From NCBI GenBank assembly GCA_034667245.1, contig JAXDKI010000032.1, positions 1 to 36,873 on the forward strand: a stretch of DNA of 36,873 bases, given 5' to 3'. The notes beneath the pieces are model-generated. The model worked only from the letters and a program-made list of their open reading frames with translations, did no database searches and was not told the DNA's origin. Below, piece by piece: positions 34,783 through 36,873 of this stretch; position 1 is the first letter of the stretch, and every line of letters begins with the position of its first letter. The stretch is from DATBFX01 sp034667245. GTDB lineage: Bacteria; Chloroflexota; Chloroflexia; Thermomicrobiales; UBA6265. The translations under genes and the position numbers were made by a program.

Positions 34783-35931
34783 TCACGGCTCGCTCAGAAT
34801 TCGGATGACCTCGTGCGCCGCAAACACGCGGTTGCGCTGTCGACCGGTCAATTCGACGAGTACGCCTTGCTCGCTCAGTGCCGTGACGTATCGTTGCGCT
34901 GAGAATCGTGGCATATCGAGTCGCTCTTCGAGTTGCTTAACGGTGGTTGTGGGCCATTCGAAGAGGCTGTCGATCACCGGGAGGACTCCCGCCTGTTTGC
35001 CGGTTTGAACGTGCGCTCGGTAGCGATCGCGCAGGTCGAGCAGCCGGCGACTCCGTTCCAATCCGTCCCGTGCTTGGATGGTCACCGCATCAAGGCAAAG
35101 ATCAATCCAGGGATCCCAAGCGCCCTGTTGGCTCACTGCGAGCAACCCATTGATGTACGCCTCTCGGTTCTGCTCGAAGTACCCACTCAAATATAAGAGT
35201 GGCTTCCTCAATAGCCCCCAGCGACAAAGCAAGAGCGACATCAGAAGACGCCCCACCCGACCGTTTCCGTCTTCGAACGGATGAATGGTTTCGAACTGAT
35301 AATGCACGAGCGCAATCCGCACGAGCTCGGGCAGTTCGGACGACTCGTCGACGAACTTCGCGAGTTGGTCGATCAGCACCGGCACGTCGGTAGGAGGTGG
35401 AGGGACGAAGCTCATTCCCTCCGCACCACGCCCACTGATAAACACTTGCCTCTGCCGAAAGCGACCAGGATTGCGATCTCCCCCTCGGACGTCGTCCATC
35501 AAGAGATGGTGTAGCTCCCGAATCAGTGCCGGGGAGATGGATCGATCTGGCGGCTGCGTCAACCCGTAGGTCAGCGCCCGGACGTAGTTGCCGACCTCTC
35601 GCGCATCCCCCGTCTCTGGTGCCGCTGTTTCGTCGGCCTCGAATAGCATCAGTTGCTGCAGGTCGGTGAGCGTACCCTCGATCCGACTTGATGCCACAGC
35701 CTCTCGCTGAAGGAAAGGCCGGATCAGCAGGTGCGGGTTCGGGAGCATCTCGCCGAGTCCATTGAGCGCCCCCAAAGCCCGCTCCGCGAAGACAAGCCTA
35801 TTGATGACCGAGAGATCGGGACGCCACGCTGGCGGGAGCGACGCAGGTAAGACGGCCCATTGCTCCTTGCCGTCTTGGCTGATGCGGACCAACTCCCCAG
35901 GCGCATTCGCCGTAAACTGTTCTCGTCTCAC
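34783..35931 (-). CDS. Fic-family AMP-transferase with C-terminal winged helix
   Basis: Fic proteins transfer AMP (sometimes other nucleotide parts) to target proteins. The 382-aa protein has an N-terminal Fic_N-type helical region with the inhibitory motif S-S-R-I-E-G (Ser81 to Gly86), the Fic core with H-P-F-E-D-G-N-G-R-V-G-R (His217), and a C-terminal winged helix (about residues 320-380, V-K-Q-L-E-E-R-L-D-M-P-R-F-S-A-Q-R-Y). The active site is complete and self-inhibited by an N-terminal helix, class II style. I chose the GTG at 35931, preceded by GGGAAGGGAGACC; the frame runs open to 36114 but without support. The winged helix suggests DNA binding and perhaps autoregulation through the inverted repeats upstream. 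Confidence 0.93.
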   Translation of the reverse strand: MRREQFTANAPGELVRISQDGKEQWAVLPASLPPAWRPDLSVINRLVFAERALGALNGLGEMLPNPHLLIRPFLQREAVASSRIEGTLTDLQQLMLFEADETAAPETGDAREVGNYVRALTYGLTQPPDRSISPALIRELHHLLMDDVRGGDRNPGRFRQRQVFISGRGAEGMSFVPPPPTDVPVLIDQLAKFVDESSELPELVRIALVHYQFETIHPFEDGNGRVGRLLMSLLLCRWGLLRKPLLYLSGYFEQNREAYINGLLAVSQQGAWDPWIDLCLDAVTIQARDGLERSRRLLDLRDRYRAHVQTGKQAGVLPVIDSLFEWPTTTVKQLEERLDMPRFSAQRYVTALSEQGVLVELTGRQRNRVFAAHEVIRILSEP

Positions 35932-36177
35932 GGTCTCCCTTCCCAGAGCGGTGTCGATGGTGCGCGGCTCGGGGTTGCCCAGGTGCTCCTCGTTGCAACT
36001 AAGTGCAGATAGGTGCACAAGGGACTGTACTATCCACAAATGGGTCGGAATCTGTGCATAGTACAAGCTGCGTACCAAGAGCGCCGGGATAGAGAGACAC
36101 AAGGGTCCCATCAAGAACGCAGCAGCCGGCTCCCCATACCAGCCAACCCGCGCCCTTGGACAACCCCCACACTGGGA
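35932..36177. other. Upstream region of the fic gene
   Basis: This is the fic side of the 415-base gap between the divergent fic and VOC genes. It holds two inverted repeats (36003-36018 and 36026-36065) and no convincing gene. I could not place a -35/-10 pair for fic. The composition is less GC-rich than the surrounding genes, as expected for control DNA. Confidence 0.5.
36003..36065. promoter_or_regulatory. Two inverted repeats upstream of fic, candidate operators
   Basis: TGTACTATCCACA (36026-36038) and TGTGCATAGTACA (36053-36065) form 13-bp arms with one mismatch around 14 bases. Next to it, GTGCA (36003-36007) and TGCAC (36014-36018) form a short second repeat. They lie 70-135 bases upstream of the fic start. 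The winged helix of the Fic protein makes autoregulation at such sites plausible, but nothing here proves binding. Confidence 0.45.
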
Positions 36178-36206
36178 TTGACACCCTCGTGCCTTTCTCC
36201 TAAAGT
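36178..36206 (+). promoter_or_regulatory. Sigma70-type promoter for the VOC-SDR genes
   Basis: A perfect -35 box TTGACA (36178-36183) is followed by a 17-base spacer and TAAAGT (36201-36206), four of six matches to the -10 consensus. Transcription would start near 36213, about 135 bases before the VOC gene. It is the best promoter match I found in the window. Confidence 0.65.
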
Positions 36207-36212
36207 GTGCTC

Positions 36213-36226
36213 ATTGGTCAACCAAT
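36213..36226. promoter_or_regulatory. Operator-like palindrome at the predicted transcription start
   Basis: ATTGGT-CA-ACCAAT is a perfect palindrome exactly at the predicted start point of the promoter at 36178-36206, where a bound repressor would block initiation. The TGGT...ACCA core resembles operators of GntR/FadR-type regulators. No regulator gene of that type is in the window. Confidence 0.5.
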
Positions 36227-36346
36227 CGACCACTCAGCCGGTGGGGCAGCCCGGACCAACCTGAGTGCTCAGCCGCTCTCGACAGCCGTCCCCCAGCACC
36301 CGTCTGACGCGTCATGCCCAACCGATGCAGAGAGGGCAATGCCCCG

Positions 36347-36772
36347 ATGCCCGAGACCGTCGACTACATCGATCACGTCTCGATTCTGGTGCGTAGCATC
36401 GACGCCTCGCTCGGCTATTACCGGGACCAACTCCAGCTGCCGATCGTCTCCGACGAGCGCCTGCCCGACCTCGGCGTGCGGCTCGTTTTGCTCGACGCCG
36501 GCCGCACCTTCCTCCAACTCGTCGAGCCGACGGCCGACGGCCCGCTCAAAAATGACCTCGACCGGTCGGGCGAATGCCTTCACCACATCTGCTTCGCGGT
36601 CAAGGACGTCGACACCACGATCGCCCGACTTTCCCCGGCGCAGCCCGTCAAGGTCTCGACCGGCGGGCGTGGCCGGCGCACGGCCTTCCTGCCGTCGTCG
36701 CCCAACGGGGTGCGGACGGAGTTGACCGAGATCGAACCGTATCAGCCTCAATCGCGTGAAGGAGTTTCGTAG
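36347..36772 (+). CDS. VOC-superfamily protein, glyoxalase / methylmalonyl-CoA epimerase-like
   Basis: The 141-aa protein contains the two beta-alpha-beta-beta-beta units of the vicinal oxygen chelate fold. Likely metal ligands are His in Y-I-D-H-V-S-I-L-V (near residue 8), Glu in L-Q-L-V-E-P, His in C-L-H-H-I-C-F-A-V and Glu in the C-terminal E-L-T-E-I-E. Length and the L-H-H-I-C-F-A-V motif resemble methylmalonyl-CoA epimerases, but no mutase gene is near, and other glyoxalase-like activities are possible. I chose the ATG at 36347; one at 36314 is in frame but lacks a ribosome site. The next gene starts at the base after the stop, so both form an operon with the promoter at 36178. Confidence 0.85.
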   Translation: MPETVDYIDHVSILVRSIDASLGYYRDQLQLPIVSDERLPDLGVRLVLLDAGRTFLQLVEPTADGPLKNDLDRSGECLHHICFAVKDVDTTIARLSPAQPVKVSTGGRGRRTAFLPSSPNGVRTELTEIEPYQPQSREGVS

Positions 36773-36873
36773 GTGGGTCGTCTCGAGGGAAAGGTCTGCG
36801 TGATTACCGGTGCCGCCAGCGGCATCGCCCGTGCCGCGTCCGGTGCCTTCGTCCGCGAGGGCGCGGTCGTTGG
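36773..36873 (+). CDS. Short-chain dehydrogenase/reductase, 3' end outside window
   Basis: Only the first 33 codons are present. After a GTG start with GGAG eight bases upstream, the sequence reads L-E-G-K-V-C-V-I-T-G-A-A-S-G-I-A-R-A, the Rossmann-type T-G-x-x-x-G-I cofactor motif of SDR oxidoreductases. A NAD(P)-dependent oxidation of a hydroxyl or carbonyl compound is expected; the substrate is unknown. The gene begins directly after the stop of the VOC gene, implying coupled expression and a shared pathway. Confidence 0.9.
   Translation, partial: MGRLEGKVCVITGAASGIARAASGAFVREGAVV

Noticed and set aside
36259..36270. A CIRCE-like half-site GAGTGCTCAG
   Set aside because: The matching TTAGCACTC arm is absent, and the site is not next to a chaperone gene.

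Overview
The window is a GC-rich bacterial chromosome segment, densely coded, with many GTG/TTG starts and strong GGAG-type ribosome binding sites. Gene content and protein style (PRC-barrel/DUF2171 proteins, a DUF1931 histone-fold protein, tandem universal stress domains, a B-type DnaJ next to an HspR/CbpM-like MerR protein, dispersed GTAGGGG palindromes) suggest a Chloroflexota bacterium, perhaps class Thermomicrobia. This placement is inference; there is no rRNA or other phylogenetic marker in the window.

Region 1 (about 1-17473, all on the + strand) is a very compact protein-quality-control and stress island. In order it holds a PRC/DUF2171 protein, a tandem universal stress protein, GrpE, DnaK, an 81-aa orphan, a B-type DnaJ, a MerR-like regulator, a PRC-PRC-BON-DUF1931 fusion, ClpB, a membrane/secreted HtrA, PsiE, Hsp20, Lon, HdeD, and then a GAF protein, a cytoplasmic subtilase and a small charged protein. 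Many genes overlap by 4-8 bases. The only larger gaps inside the island carry copies of a GTAGGGG palindrome and divide it into blocks. The set Clp + Hsp20 + DegP/HtrA + PsiE + HdeD recalls the transmissible locus of stress tolerance (locus of heat resistance) of proteobacteria, here joined to the DnaK machine and Lon.

Region 2 (17755-22731) is one giant membrane signalling protein: a multi-spanning N-terminus, about seven PAS domains, GGDEF and EAL. It converges on region 3.

Region 3 (22764-28747, - strand) is a catabolic operon, read from right to left: an oligopeptide-type solute-binding protein, two permeases, an AstE/AspA-type deacylase and an amidase. No ATPase subunits lie in the window. 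Upstream are a second repeat type (GAGGTCCTTCGCTT...) and, on the - strand, a RocA/PruA-type glutamate-semialdehyde dehydrogenase, an 11-Asp-box beta-propeller protein without a signal peptide, a YjdF/DUF2238-like membrane protein and a Fic protein with a C-terminal winged helix.

Region 4 (from about 36178, + strand) starts with a good sigma70-type promoter carrying a palindrome at its predicted start point. It drives a VOC (glyoxalase/epimerase-like) protein and a short-chain dehydrogenase that runs off the end.

The GTAGGGG palindromes occur at six or seven intergenic sites. In three cases a TAG in or at the start of the repeat is the stop codon of the neighbouring gene. Two copies 6.4 kb apart match over 33 of 37 bases in opposite orientation, so they form a true repeat family rather than chance hairpins.
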